Assembly (NCBI GenBank): GCA_964534945.1
Contig: CAZHSB010000018.1
Span: 1 to 31,259 of the forward strand
From: CAZHFA01 sp964534945
Lineage (GTDB): Bacteria; Bdellovibrionota_C; UBA2361; CAKMMH01
Direction of reading: 5' to 3'
Length of the DNA stretch: 31,259 nucleotides
Part shown: positions 15,923 to 23,998 of the stretch, in pieces
Position numbering within the stretch: position 1 is the first letter of the stretch
Layout: every line of letters begins with the position of its first letter
Translations under genes and position numbers: made by a program
The notes under the pieces: model-generated
The model's database searches: none
Told to the model about the DNA's origin: nothing
Seen by the model: only the letters and a program-made list of their open reading frames with translations

Positions 15923-16864
15923 ATGAGTACTGCGACAAGTAGTTTGTATGACCTCTTAAAAGGATATCGATTCGTGGGATCTTTGGTTGGAAAGAATGGC
16001 CAACCTTCATTGAAGTTAACCTCCATAACTAGGGAGGTCTTTGGGCTTCCACTTCCCGTCAAAAACAATTGGCAGGAAGTTAATAACGTATTACAAGATG
16101 CCTTTTTTAAAGGCACGGAAGGAACCTTTCGTTACCAGCTTGCCCAAATGGAGCAGGAAAAGCTAACAGAAAGCGAACAACTAGATTTTGTTCATTTGGG
16201 GACAGATATGTTTCCAAGAAAAACAAAGTACGATGCGATTTTCCTTATGGGATCGCTCTTTGGAAATGTACTCAATCGACTGATTCATTTCATCGATTAC
16301 AACGAAAGGGCCCTCGTTGAATGTCAGAAAGTATGGGTCTTAGGAAGCGAACGACCTTTGACAGAAAAGGAACTCGCAAAAATGAAAGAGGTTATTCCGG
16401 AAACTCCTGAAGCGATCGATACGGAAGCGAAAATGCAAAGTTGGGTAATTGCAAACCTCGCTACATTTTATACTTGGAAAAAGGGAATTTCTCATAAGGA
16501 AGCTTCAAAAGTCATTAAGAACTTTCTTAATGAACGAGCGTTTATCTTTATTAATGCCGAAGGAAGCATTAAAAAGTATGCCACAACGGAAGATACCGTA
16601 TATGCCACTGTCAAACGAGCAAAAGAATATTCTATTTCGTTTGAGGGAAAAGACGTTTTGGTTCTTTCTAGCAATCCATTCATTGAATTTCAATGTTTGG
16701 CTGTCCTCCTTCCGATGTTGAAGAGAGGAATTACTCTTAATTCAATTGATGGGTGCGGTCATAGTGATCTACCCATTGGAGAAACGTTCGGAAAAAAAGT
16801 TATCGGGAACAATCTTGCAAAGATTGTCTTCATGATTAAACAACTGTCAGACTTCGTAAGCTAA
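15923..16864 (+). CDS. Uncharacterised protein with DUF218/YdcF-like motifs, compositionally foreign
   Basis: 313-residue soluble protein that I cannot name. From about residue 100 it shows a DUF218/YdcF-like series: YDAIFLMG (103-110), VWVLGSERPL (137-146), DTEAKM (166-171), TTEDT (221-225, where the family has T-x-x-N) and VLVLSSNPF (245-253). That family is thought to bind nucleotides or anionic ligands. The first 100 residues match nothing I know. No membrane segment or signal peptide. By counting, 15961-16200 is about 43% GC against roughly 20-30% in neighbouring genes, and codons are unlike theirs, which points to acquisition from another genome. It has its own promoter and terminator. 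A TTG at 15821 would add 34 residues, but that TTG is better explained as a -35 element; no good Shine-Dalgarno marks either start. Confidence 0.7.
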   Translation: MSTATSSLYDLLKGYRFVGSLVGKNGQPSLKLTSITREVFGLPLPVKNNWQEVNNVLQDAFFKGTEGTFRYQLAQMEQEKLTESEQLDFVHLGTDMFPRKTKYDAIFLMGSLFGNVLNRLIHFIDYNERALVECQKVWVLGSERPLTEKELAKMKEVIPETPEAIDTEAKMQSWVIANLATFYTWKKGISHKEASKVIKNFLNERAFIFINAEGSIKKYATTEDTVYATVKRAKEYSISFEGKDVLVLSSNPFIEFQCLAVLLPMLKRGITLNSIDGCGHSDLPIGETFGKKVIGNNLAKIVFMIKQLSDFVS

Positions 16865-16879
16865 AGGTTTTTCTAAAAT

Positions 16880-16920
16880 CTTAGGATTATTTTCTCTTAA
16901 ATAATCCTAAGTATCTTTTT
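16880..16920 (+). terminator. Intrinsic terminator of the DUF218-like gene
   Basis: A 13-bp perfect stem (CTTAGGATTATTT at 16880-16892, complement at 16899-16911), a six-base loop, then TATC and a run of T. It lies 16 bases past the stop. On the opposite strand, the side of the convergent secY, the tail lacks a T-run. Confidence 0.9.
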
Positions 16921-17010
16921 TTAAAATTTAACTATTAAAACGAGATCTTCAATTTAAAGGGACAACCGTTCCTCTTCTTTTTAATTATCACCAAGAATGC
17001 AAATTAAAAT

Positions 17011-18384
17011 TTAACGACGAAGAATATGTCCCCCTCTATTTCCCCCAAATGCTCCACTAATACCAGCCTTGCCTTTAGAAGTTTTTGCCATAAATTCTTC
17101 GTAATTTCTAGCAACAAGAATTGATTGTATTTGATTTATAGTATCTAGAATAACACCAATAACAATTAAGATTGATGTTCCACCGAACACATAAGAAAAC
17201 GCATCTAATCCCCAATATGAATAAACAAATCTTGGAAGAATACAAACTATAGTGATATAAATACCACCCCAAAATGTAAGTTTATTTAAGATGTCAAAGA
17301 AAAAATCTTCGGTCTCTTTCCCAGGACGTACAGTCGGAATAAAACCACCGTTTTTCTTCATATTCTCAGCCACTTCTTCAGGATTAAACATCATCGCAGT
17401 TGAATAATAACAAAAAATCATTATCAAGGCCGCAAAAATAACATTATACCAAACGGTACTTGGTTGTAAAAAAGATAACCAATATTTTACAGAATCGTTT
17501 GTCGTGAAAGCTCCAATAGTCGCAGGAATCATCAAAAATGAAGATGCAAAAATTGGAGGGATAACTCCAGCCATATTAACCTTTAGGGGCATATATTGAG
17601 TTTGCTTTTGACTTGCCATATTGTTATTAATCATTCGTCTTGGATATTGAACAGGAATTTTTCTTGCGGATTTTTCAACAAAAACAATCAAGAAAAAAGT
17701 TACGACACAAAAAACAAGTGCTAACAAAATAACTAATGGACTTAACGATCCTCTTGCTAATTCAATTGTCTGCCCGAAAGCTTGTGGCATTCTCGCTACA
17801 ATACCCGTAGCAATTAAGATACTTATACCATTTCCAATTCCACGCTCTGTTATTTGTTCACCAAGCCACATTATAAAAGCAGTTCCTGCAGTTAGTGTTA
17901 CCATCGTTAGGAAAATAAACATCCACCCAGGATTTAAAACCAACCCGCTTTTTTGAAGCCCTTGTGCTATCATGAAACTTTGAACTAATGCAAGGACAAC
18001 CGTTGCCTGCCTTGTATATCTTGTAATTATTCTTCTCCCAGCTTCCCCCTCTTTTTTTAGTGCAGCAAGTGCTGGAAAAAGTGGAGTCATAAACTGAATA
18101 ATAATTGAAACTGTAATGTACGGCATTATTCCAAGAGTAAAAATTGAAAAGTTTTCAAACGAACCACCTGAAAACATGTTGATAAGACCGAAAACCGTTC
18201 CATCTGCTGAACCATTTTCTCCGAATCCCAATCTCGCTCTTAACGATGAAACATCAACCCCAGGAGTAGAAACAAAAACTCCTAATCTATAAACAGCAAG
18301 CATCAATAAAGTAAAAAGAAATCTCTTCTTTAATTCGGGGATATTGGTTTTTATTATATCTCCTAGCGAACCCATCGTGGCCAT
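17011..18384 (-). CDS. secY: Protein translocase channel subunit SecY
   Basis: Core pore of the Sec translocon in the inner membrane, moving unfolded preproteins with SecA, SecE and SecG. The 457-residue product has ten hydrophobic segments and known signatures: RLGVFVSTPGVD near TM1, LGIMPYITVSIIIQFMTPLFP (TM2 region), WLGEQITERGIGNGISILI (about 170-188), and PVQYPRRM in the cytosolic C5 loop region. ATG has AGAAAGGA upstream. It is last in this ribosomal cluster, 222 bases after rplO and behind a terminator-like hairpin, so it may be transcribed partly by its own promoter. Usual downstream genes adk, map and infA are absent. Confidence 0.96.
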   Translation of the reverse strand: MATMGSLGDIIKTNIPELKKRFLFTLLMLAVYRLGVFVSTPGVDVSSLRARLGFGENGSADGTVFGLINMFSGGSFENFSIFTLGIMPYITVSIIIQFMTPLFPALAALKKEGEAGRRIITRYTRQATVVLALVQSFMIAQGLQKSGLVLNPGWMFIFLTMVTLTAGTAFIMWLGEQITERGIGNGISILIATGIVARMPQAFGQTIELARGSLSPLVILLALVFCVVTFFLIVFVEKSARKIPVQYPRRMINNNMASQKQTQYMPLKVNMAGVIPPIFASSFLMIPATIGAFTTNDSVKYWLSFLQPSTVWYNVIFAALIMIFCYYSTAMMFNPEEVAENMKKNGGFIPTVRPGKETEDFFFDILNKLTFWGGIYITIVCILPRFVYSYWGLDAFSYVFGGTSILIVIGVILDTINQIQSILVARNYEEFMAKTSKGKAGISGAFGGNRGGHILRR

Positions 18385-18490
18385 ATCAATATATCCTTTC
18401 TAAAAACTACTAAACAAATCTTTAATACAGAACATCTTATACAATTTTATACAATATAAAAAGCCAAAAAAATATAAGAAAAACATAATA

Positions 18491-18547
18491 AAAAAGCTAA
18501 TAAATAAATTCTTCAAAAATTTTTAAGAATCTACTTATTAGCTTTTT
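18491..18547 (-). terminator. Terminator-like hairpin between rplO and secY
   Basis: Outer 13-bp arms AAAAAGCTAATAA (18491-18503) and complement (18535-18547), with a nested ATTCTT/AAGAAT stem (18508-18513/18525-18530). In the direction of transcription the stem is followed by TATTATGTTTTTC and further T runs, as expected for an intrinsic terminator. The remaining part of the 222-base rplO-secY gap is AT-rich and carries TATAAA/TATAAG motifs (about 18433-18455, minus strand) that may serve a secY promoter. Confidence 0.7.
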
Positions 18548-18606
18548 AATTCATTCATAGTAATCTACAAAAAATTTTTAAAGATTAAAAAACTTTCAAT
18601 CTAAAA

Positions 18607-19080
18607 TTATAATAACTCTACTGTTCCCCCTGCCTTTTGAACTTTTTCTAAAGCAGATTTGGTAATAGCATTAAGTCTAACAGTTAAATTTTTTGTAAGA
18701 TCTCCTGTCCCTACAAGTTTAAAACCTGCCTTTTGTGACAAAGAACATTTAAAACCCAATTGATATAACAATTCCATATCGACAACTGTTCCATTTTCTA
18801 GTTGCTCTAGGTCACTACATTTAATTAGAGAATATCTATTTGTCCCATCAATTTGTTTTTTTGATTTAAAACCAATATTAGGCAATCTTCTATAAAGAGG
18901 CATTTGACCGCCCTCAAATCTTGGAGAAACTCCACCACCTGAACGAGCATTTTGTCCTTTCTCTCCTCTACCACTTGTACGGCCCCAACCACAAGCATTT
19001 CCTCGTCCGACTCTCTTTCTATTTTTCTTCGAACCACGAACTGGTGCTAGGCTCGACAACTCAATGCTAGATAATTTCAT
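18607..19080 (-). CDS. rplO: 50S ribosomal protein L15
   Basis: Late-assembly 23S rRNA binding protein. The glycine- and arginine-rich N-terminus (GSKKNRKRVGRGNACGWGRTSGRGEKGQNARSGGG in outline, residues 17-50) and FEGGQMPLYRRLPNIGF are the L15 signature; the C-terminal globular part ends in KAGGTVELL. 157 residues against about 145 in E. coli. It starts 22 bases after rpmD and is the last gene before the terminator-like hairpin. Confidence 0.96.
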   Translation of the reverse strand: MKLSSIELSSLAPVRGSKKNRKRVGRGNACGWGRTSGRGEKGQNARSGGGVSPRFEGGQMPLYRRLPNIGFKSKKQIDGTNRYSLIKCSDLEQLENGTVVDMELLYQLGFKCSLSQKAGFKLVGTGDLTKNLTVRLNAITKSALEKVQKAGGTVELL

Positions 19081-19102
19081 CAGTCAACTCCTTTTTCTCT
19101 AA

Positions 19103-19303
19103 TTAAAAATCTAATTTTTCAACAGTAATCAAATGTTGAACTTTATTTATCATTCCATAAATACAATTATTAAATGAATGCTCTTTTTTAAGTCCTGCTC
19201 TTCCAAGCCCTAATGCTTTCAAAGTATCGACTACATCTTTAGTCTTTCTTCCAGAACCACGAACTTGAGTAATAAGTATTTTTTGTCCTTCCCTTAATTC
19301 CAT
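19103..19303 (-). CDS. rpmD: 50S ribosomal protein L30
   Basis: Small (66 aa) L30-type protein: ILITQVRGSGRKTKDVVDTLKALGLGRAGLKKEH and the closing INKVQHLITVE are the family strand-helix-strand pattern. A TTG three codons upstream is in frame, but GGAG spaces well (ten bases) only to this ATG. The presence of L30 is itself a lineage clue because several phyla lack it. It lies between rpsE and rplO as in E. coli. Confidence 0.9.
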   Translation of the reverse strand: MELREGQKILITQVRGSGRKTKDVVDTLKALGLGRAGLKKEHSFNNCIYGMINKVQHLITVEKLDF

Positions 19304-19339
19304 TTCGAACAATCTCCAAAAATTTTTTAATCTTAAAAA

Positions 19340-19879
19340 CTAATAAGCTTCGTAACCAAGCTCTTCAATGCTTTTGCCTCTTAACGATGCAATATCTTCT
19401 GGCTCATCTAAATTTAACAATCCATTAAGAGTTGCTTGTAGAATATTCTGAGCAGAATTACTTCCAATACATTTTGTTCTAATATCTTGGATTCCTGCAA
19501 GCTCAACAATAGCACGAACAGAAGAACCTGCGATAACTCCAGTACCAGGTCTTGCGGGCTTTAACACTACTTTTGATGAACCATACGTTCCAATAATATC
19601 ATGAGGAATTGTTAAACCTTTTAAAGGAACTTTAACAATATTTTTCTTTGCCGCATCAGAAGCTTTTCTAATTGCTTCTGGAACCTCAGCAGCTTTTCCT
19701 AAACCAAATCCAATATGTCCTTGTCCATCTCCAGTAACAACTAGTGCACTAAAGCTAAAACGTCTTCCTCCACTAACAACCTTAGCTACACGACTTACAG
19801 AAACTGTCTTATCTTTCAATTCACCACAAGCTCCCATCGGTACTCTCTTAGATTGTATTAATTTAGCTATTGAACTCAT
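19340..19879 (-). CDS. rpsE: 30S ribosomal protein S5
   Basis: Helps decoding fidelity and mRNA helicase activity at the entry channel with S3 and S4. The double-stranded-RNA-binding-like N-domain includes VSRVAKVVSGGRRFSFSALVV and GHIGFGLGKAAEVPEAIRKA; the C-domain includes PARPGTGVIAGSSVRAIVELAGI. 179 residues, slightly longer than E. coli (167). The gap to rplR upstream is 80 bases and AT-rich, longer than most spacings here, with no gene in it. Confidence 0.96.
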   Translation of the reverse strand: MSSIAKLIQSKRVPMGACGELKDKTVSVSRVAKVVSGGRRFSFSALVVTGDGQGHIGFGLGKAAEVPEAIRKASDAAKKNIVKVPLKGLTIPHDIIGTYGSSKVVLKPARPGTGVIAGSSVRAIVELAGIQDIRTKCIGSNSAQNILQATLNGLLNLDEPEDIASLRGKSIEELGYEAY

Positions 19880-19959
19880 CTCTTTCTCTATCCTTTGTTA
19901 TATAATAAAAATGAAATTTCATTTTACATCTCGTGAAAATAGAATCACAAAAATATAAA

Positions 19960-20370
19960 TTAAATTTGTACTCCCCCTGCTCTTAACCCTTCAGCCAAAG
20001 CCTTAACTCTACCAGAATAAATATAACCATTACGATCAAAAACCATTGTCGCAATATTCTTCTCTAAAGCTTTTTTTGCCAAAACTTTACCTAAACTATA
20101 AGCAGCGCAAATGCTCTTTGTGCTCTTTGAATCATTATGAAGAAAATCTCCTTTAACATCTACAACCCCAGCCATTACATCTTTATCTCTTGTAGATGCA
20201 CTTAATAAAGTCTTCCCTTGAACATCACAAATAACTTGAGCATATGTAAACTTTGAGCTTCTAAAAACACTTATTCTTGGTCTTTCAGAAGTCCCAGAAA
20301 TAATTTTTCTAATTTTTAATTTGCATCTTTCTCTTGATGTTAATTTTTCTTTTTTACTTTGTATTGCCAT
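19960..20370 (-). CDS. rplR: 50S ribosomal protein L18
   Basis: Binds 5S rRNA and docks it to the large subunit with L5. The motifs RPRISVFRSSKFTYAQVICD and MVFDRNGYIYSGRVKALAEGLRAGGVQI (last residues, shared by nearly all L18) are clear. 136 residues versus about 117 in E. coli; the excess is a basic N-terminus and a middle insertion around GVVDVKGDFLHND. Starts 12 bases after rplF. Confidence 0.96.
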   Translation of the reverse strand: MAIQSKKEKLTSRERCKLKIRKIISGTSERPRISVFRSSKFTYAQVICDVQGKTLLSASTRDKDVMAGVVDVKGDFLHNDSKSTKSICAAYSLGKVLAKKALEKNIATMVFDRNGYIYSGRVKALAEGLRAGGVQI

Positions 20371-20382
20371 TTTTCTTACCTT

Positions 20383-20913
20383 TTACTTTTTACCTGTTTT
20401 ACCAGCTTTTCTTCTAACAACCTCTCCCTTATAACGAATACCTTTTCCTAAGTATGGCTCAGGAGGTGCAACTTTTTTTATCTTAGCTGCAAAATTTCCC
20501 ACAAGTTGTCTATCAATAGATTCTAATGTGATATCAGTCTTGTTAACTACGCAGGTAACTCCTTGTGGAACAGGAACTTTGACTTCATGAGAAAATCCAA
20601 CAGACAAACACACTGTATTTCCGTCCATCTTTACGGTATATCCAACGCCTTGAAGCTCAAGCTCTTTCTTCCATGGAGTAACTACACCTAACACCATATT
20701 ATGGATAATTGCTCTTGTTGTTCCCCAAAAAGCATCTTTTTCAGGATTCACACAACTAACGATTAACTCCCCATTATCCTGCTTAACCTCAATTCCATGA
20801 GGATACGAATGACTTAATGTTCCTTTCGGACCCGTAATAGAAACTACATTATCATTAATCTCCGCTTTTACAGCAGAACCCAAACTAACTGGTTGTTTCC
20901 CTATTCTTGACAT
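20383..20913 (-). CDS. rplF: 50S ribosomal protein L6
   Basis: Lies near the sarcin-ricin loop and factor-binding site. Two repeated RNA-binding domains are visible: MSRIGKQPVSLGSAVKAEI with VSITGPKGTLSH in the first, and the signature PPEPYLGKGIRYKGEVVRRKAGKTGKK at the C-terminus. 176 residues is the normal length. Spaced 23 bases after rpsH. Confidence 0.97.
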   Translation of the reverse strand: MSRIGKQPVSLGSAVKAEINDNVVSITGPKGTLSHSYPHGIEVKQDNGELIVSCVNPEKDAFWGTTRAIIHNMVLGVVTPWKKELELQGVGYTVKMDGNTVCLSVGFSHEVKVPVPQGVTCVVNKTDITLESIDRQLVGNFAAKIKKVAPPEPYLGKGIRYKGEVVRRKAGKTGKK

Positions 20914-20936
20914 TTAACACCTTAAAATAAAAAAAA

Positions 20937-21338
20937 CTAACTAATATAAGCTAAAATCTCACCACCAATTCCTTTTTGACGAGATTCATAATCAGAAATT
21001 ACACCTTGAGAAGTAGAAATAATTGCCATTCCTAAACCACAATGTACCTTAGGAATATCTGTTGCATTCGCATAAACTCTACAACCTGACTTACTAACTC
21101 TCTTACAATTTTTTATAGCAGGTCTTCCTGTAGAAGAATATTTTAACATTACTTCAAACTCATCAAATTTATTGTTCTTATCCTTTTCTGTAGAATAAGA
21201 ATAAATAAATCCTTCTTTTATTAATAAATCTAAAATACTTCTAGTAAGTTTTGAGTGCCTTACCCTTACAGTTTTATGCTGTCTTGCATGTGCATTTTTT
21301 ATTCTTACTAATAAGTCTGCAATTGGATCTAGTACCAT
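20937..21338 (-). CDS. rpsH: 30S ribosomal protein S8
   Basis: Binds helix 21 of 16S rRNA; in E. coli S8 also represses the spc operon by binding a mimic near rplE. Starts VLDPIADLLVRIKNAHARQH and ends with the conserved STSQGVISDYESRQKGIGGEILAYIS. 133 residues. I did not find a clear S8-site mimic near rplE here, so regulation by that route is not shown. Confidence 0.96.
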   Translation of the reverse strand: MVLDPIADLLVRIKNAHARQHKTVRVRHSKLTRSILDLLIKEGFIYSYSTEKDKNNKFDEFEVMLKYSSTGRPAIKNCKRVSKSGCRVYANATDIPKVHCGLGMAIISTSQGVISDYESRQKGIGGEILAYIS

Positions 21339-21367
21339 TTTATATTCTCTTTTTAATATTAATTAAT

Positions 21368-21553
21368 TTACCAACTAGCCTTAGTAACACCTGGAAGCAT
21401 TCCTTGATGTGCTAACTCTCTAAGACATATACGACAAAGTTTAAATTTTCTATATACAGAGCGTGGACGTCCACATCTTTGACAACGTGTATATTCACGA
21501 ACCTCAAATCTTTGCTTTTTATTACATTTTTCTATAAGCGATTTTTTTGCCAC
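21368..21553 (-). CDS. rpsN: 30S ribosomal protein S14, zinc-binding type
   Basis: 61-residue S14 of the short C+ form: Cys24-x2-Cys27 and Cys40-x2-Cys43 form a zinc ribbon (TRCQRCGRPRSVYRKFKLCRIC), followed by the usual RELAHQGMLPGVTKASW. Most alpha-, beta- and gammaproteobacteria have the longer (about 101 aa) zinc-free form, so this helps exclude them. Start is GTG with a GGAG site upstream. An extra Cys10 is present outside the ribbon. Confidence 0.97.
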   Translation of the reverse strand: MAKKSLIEKCNKKQRFEVREYTRCQRCGRPRSVYRKFKLCRICLRELAHQGMLPGVTKASW

Positions 21554-21606
21554 TTTTTATCTCCATTTTTTGGCGTAAATAATTTTAAAAGCCTTTTTGT
21601 AATTTA

Positions 21607-22146
21607 CTAGTTACGGAAAGGCAACCCTAAAAGTTGTAAAAGCATTAAAGCTTCAGAATCTGTCTTTGCTGTTGTAACAAATGTCACATCCATACCTCTA
21701 ATCTTATCTAGCTTTTCTACTTCTATTTCAGGAAAAACAATTTGTTCTTTTAAACCAAAATTATAATTTCCCCTTCCATCAAAAGATTTTTTTGAAATAC
21801 CTCTAAAGTCACGAACTCGAGGAAGAGCAACCGAAATAAGTCTATCAAGAAAACTATTCATTCTACTCTTTCTTAAAGTTACCATACAACCAATTGGCAT
21901 TCCCTCTCTTAACTTAAAATTGGAAATTGATTTTTTAGCTTTAGTAATAATTATTTTTTGACCTGAAATTTTTTCCATTGCGTATTTAGCATATTCTACA
22001 GCCTTTGAATTTTGAACTGCCTCACCTAAACCGCAACTTAAAATTATTTTTTCTAATCTTGGAACTTGCATCGAAGACGAATACTTAAATTCTTTCATTA
22101 AAGCAGGAACCACTTCTGTTTCATATTTTTTAGCTATTCTATCCAT
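21607..22146 (-). CDS. rplE: 50S ribosomal protein L5
   Basis: Binds 5S rRNA and contacts P-site tRNA and S13 across the subunit bridge. Signatures: VPRLEKIILSCGLGEAVQNSK, GQKIIITKAKKSISNFKLREGMPIGC, and RVRDFRGISKKSFDGRGNYNFGLKEQIVFPEI. The 179-residue length and C-terminal VTTAKTDSEALMLLQLLGLPF are standard. Starts 24 bases after rplX. Confidence 0.97.
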   Translation of the reverse strand: MDRIAKKYETEVVPALMKEFKYSSSMQVPRLEKIILSCGLGEAVQNSKAVEYAKYAMEKISGQKIIITKAKKSISNFKLREGMPIGCMVTLRKSRMNSFLDRLISVALPRVRDFRGISKKSFDGRGNYNFGLKEQIVFPEIEVEKLDKIRGMDVTFVTTAKTDSEALMLLQLLGLPFRN

Positions 22147-22170
22147 TTTTCCTCAAAATAAAAAAATCCT

Positions 22171-22530
22171 TTAGATTTGAACAAATTCTTTTGTCGTAGG
22201 ATCTAAATATCCACGAACTTTTTTCCCATCTTCCAAAACTTTCTTAGAAAGTCTTACAGGCTTACTGATTTTCTGAGCGTAGTACATAACATTAGATATG
22301 TGCATTGCTCCTTCTTTTACAAGCCTTTGAGCAGGTTTTGTAGGACCTAGTTGCTTTTGATGCTTTACTATAAAGTTAATACCCTCAACTACAACCCTAT
22401 CATTTCCAACAAACTTTAAAATTTTTCCCGTTTTTCCTTTGTTTTCTCTTTTCTTACCACTTCCGCCAGCAATCACCATTACGGTATCTCCAACCTTAAG
22501 TGATGTTCTTATTCTTTTTACCAATGCCAT
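22171..22530 (-). CDS. rplX: 50S ribosomal protein L24
   Basis: Assembly initiator near the exit tunnel. The KOW motif is at the N-terminus (VGDTVMVIAGGSGKKRENKGKTGKILKF, about 13-40), followed by VVVEGINFIVKHQKQ and GAMHISNVM. The 119-residue length exceeds the roughly 104 typical; the extra residues are in the C-terminal part (LEDGKKVRGYLDPTTKEFVQI). Starts 29 bases after rplN. Confidence 0.95.
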   Translation of the reverse strand: MALVKRIRTSLKVGDTVMVIAGGSGKKRENKGKTGKILKFVGNDRVVVEGINFIVKHQKQLGPTKPAQRLVKEGAMHISNVMYYAQKISKPVRLSKKVLEDGKKVRGYLDPTTKEFVQI

Positions 22531-22559
22531 TTTTCTATCCTCTTATCAAAGCTTAAAAA

Positions 22560-22931
22560 TTACAATACCTCTGGAGCCAAAGACACAATCTTCATAAATT
22601 TTTTAGCACGAAGCTCTCTTGCAACAGGTCCAAAAATACGAGTCCCTAAAGGTTCATTTGTTTTTTTGTCCACCAATACTGCTGCCGTTTCATCAAACTT
22701 AATATAAGAACCATCTGGCCTTCTTACATTTTGTCCAACTCTCACAATAACAGCTCTATGAATAGCACCTTTCTTTATCTTGGTGTTTGGAACTGCTTCT
22801 TTTATAGAAACAACCACTATATCACCAATAGAAGCATATCGTTTTTTTGAACCTCCTAATACTTTTATACAAGAAAGTTCTTTTGCACCTGAATTATCAG
22901 CAACATTTAATCGAGATTTTACCTGTATCAT
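22560..22931 (-). CDS. rplN: 50S ribosomal protein L14
   Basis: Intersubunit-face protein that is also the target of silencing factor RsfS in other bacteria. It starts MIQVKSRLNVADNSGAKELSCIKVLGG and ends GTRIFGPVARELRAKKFMKIVSLAPEVL, both near-universal. 123 residues versus 122 usual. No oddities. Confidence 0.97.
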   Translation of the reverse strand: MIQVKSRLNVADNSGAKELSCIKVLGGSKKRYASIGDIVVVSIKEAVPNTKIKKGAIHRAVIVRVGQNVRRPDGSYIKFDETAAVLVDKKTNEPLGTRIFGPVARELRAKKFMKIVSLAPEVL

Positions 22932-22951
22932 CTATATTCCCTTTTTTATTT

Positions 22952-23227
22952 CTACTTTGCTCTTTCTACAATTTCTTGAACTGCCCAATGTTTTCTTCTA
23001 CTAAGCGGTCTTGTCTCTACAATTCTTACAGTATCACCAATATTGCAAGAATTATCTTTATCGTGCGCAAGATACTTAATAGTCTTTTTTATGTATTTAC
23101 CATAAGGCTTTGTTTTAGTATGTCTTGTAATAGCAACCGAAATCGTTTTGTCCATTTTGTTGCTAACAACTATACCAATACGAAGTTTTTGGTTTCCTCT
23201 CTGTTCTAAATTATTTTCCGTAGTCAT
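22952..23227 (-). CDS. rpsQ: 30S ribosomal protein S17
   Basis: Primary 16S rRNA binder with an OB fold: GIVVSNKMDKTISVAITRHTKTKPYGKYIKKT and the CNIGDTVRIVETRPLSRRKHW block are diagnostic. 91 residues, a few more than E. coli, with a polar N-terminal extension. Starts 37 bases after rpmC. Confidence 0.96.
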   Translation of the reverse strand: MTTENNLEQRGNQKLRIGIVVSNKMDKTISVAITRHTKTKPYGKYIKKTIKYLAHDKDNSCNIGDTVRIVETRPLSRRKHWAVQEIVERAK

Positions 23228-23264
23228 TTTTTTTCCTTAACACAAAAATCTTTTACTATATAAA

Positions 23265-23468
23265 TTATTCTTCACTCTTTTTTGTCAAAAAAGTTTTTAC
23301 CCTTGCCAAGTTCTTTTTAGCTAAAGATACTTGATGACTTTTATCAAGTTGTGCAGTAGCAATGCGAAATCTATATTTCATTATTTCTTCTTTTAACTTC
23401 ATTTCCCTTTCTTTAAGCTCTTCTTTGCTTAATGAACGAAGCTCATCATTATACTTATCACTTTTCAT
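23265..23468 (-). CDS. rpmC: 50S ribosomal protein L29
   Basis: Two-helix coiled protein at the tunnel exit, where trigger factor and SRP dock. LRSLSKEELKEREMKLKEEIMKYRFRIATAQLDKSHQ and ARVKTFLTKK match the family. 67 residues; AAAGGGAG lies just before the ATG. Lies between rplP and rpsQ as usual. Confidence 0.93.
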   Translation of the reverse strand: MKSDKYNDELRSLSKEELKEREMKLKEEIMKYRFRIATAQLDKSHQVSLAKKNLARVKTFLTKKSEE

Positions 23469-23485
23469 TTAAACTCCCTTTTTTC

Positions 23486-23911
23486 TTATAAAAGATTACC
23501 ACTTCTTGCTATTACTTTACACTTCAAAGGAATTTTAGCTGCTGCTCTACTTAATGCCCCTAATGCTACATCTCTTGTAACACCAGTAACTTCGAATAAA
23601 AGCTTGCCTGCTCGAACTTCTGCGACCCACTGTTCAGGAGCTCCTTTTCCTTTACCCATACGCACTTCGGCTGGCTTTGAAGTCAAAGGCTTGTCTGGAA
23701 AAATTTTAATCCAAAGCTTTCCACCACGTTTCATATGACGATTAACCGCAACTCTTCCTGCCTCGATTTGTCGTGCAGTAATCCACCCAGGTTCTAAAGC
23801 TTTTAATCCATAATCTCCAAAAGCAAGATCACATCCACGCGTTTCAACGCCATGCAAATGGCTAACCTGCTTCATCTGCTTTCTATATTTTGGTTTCTTT
23901 GGTTGTAACAT
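23486..23911 (-). CDS. rplP: 50S ribosomal protein L16
   Basis: Positions A-site tRNA near the central protuberance. MLQPKKPKYRKQMKQVSHLHGVETRG, WITARQIEAGRVAVNRHMKRGGKLWIKIFPDKPLTSKPAEVRMGKGKGAPE and the C-terminal LSRAAAKIPLKCKVI are highly conserved. 141 residues. Preceded by an 87-base gap after rpsC that is AT-rich with a small ATCGATGAAAAACATCAAT-type imperfect hairpin and no gene. Confidence 0.97.
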   Translation of the reverse strand: MLQPKKPKYRKQMKQVSHLHGVETRGCDLAFGDYGLKALEPGWITARQIEAGRVAVNRHMKRGGKLWIKIFPDKPLTSKPAEVRMGKGKGAPEQWVAEVRAGKLLFEVTGVTRDVALGALSRAAAKIPLKCKVIARSGNLL

Positions 23912-23998
23912 AACACACTCATTCCGAAAAAACTTTATCGATGAAAAACATCAATAAAAAACTTTTAATAAACAAACTTAAAAAATATAACTTACTTC

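Noticed and set aside
16449..16721. 90-residue alternative frame inside the DUF218-like gene
   Set aside because: Overlaps the longer frame completely, has no ribosome site, and the main frame contains the coherent motif series.
22780..23209. Plus-strand frames opposite rplN and rpsQ
   Set aside because: Shadows of ribosomal protein genes rich in Phe/Leu/Ser, as expected from AT-rich antisense reading.
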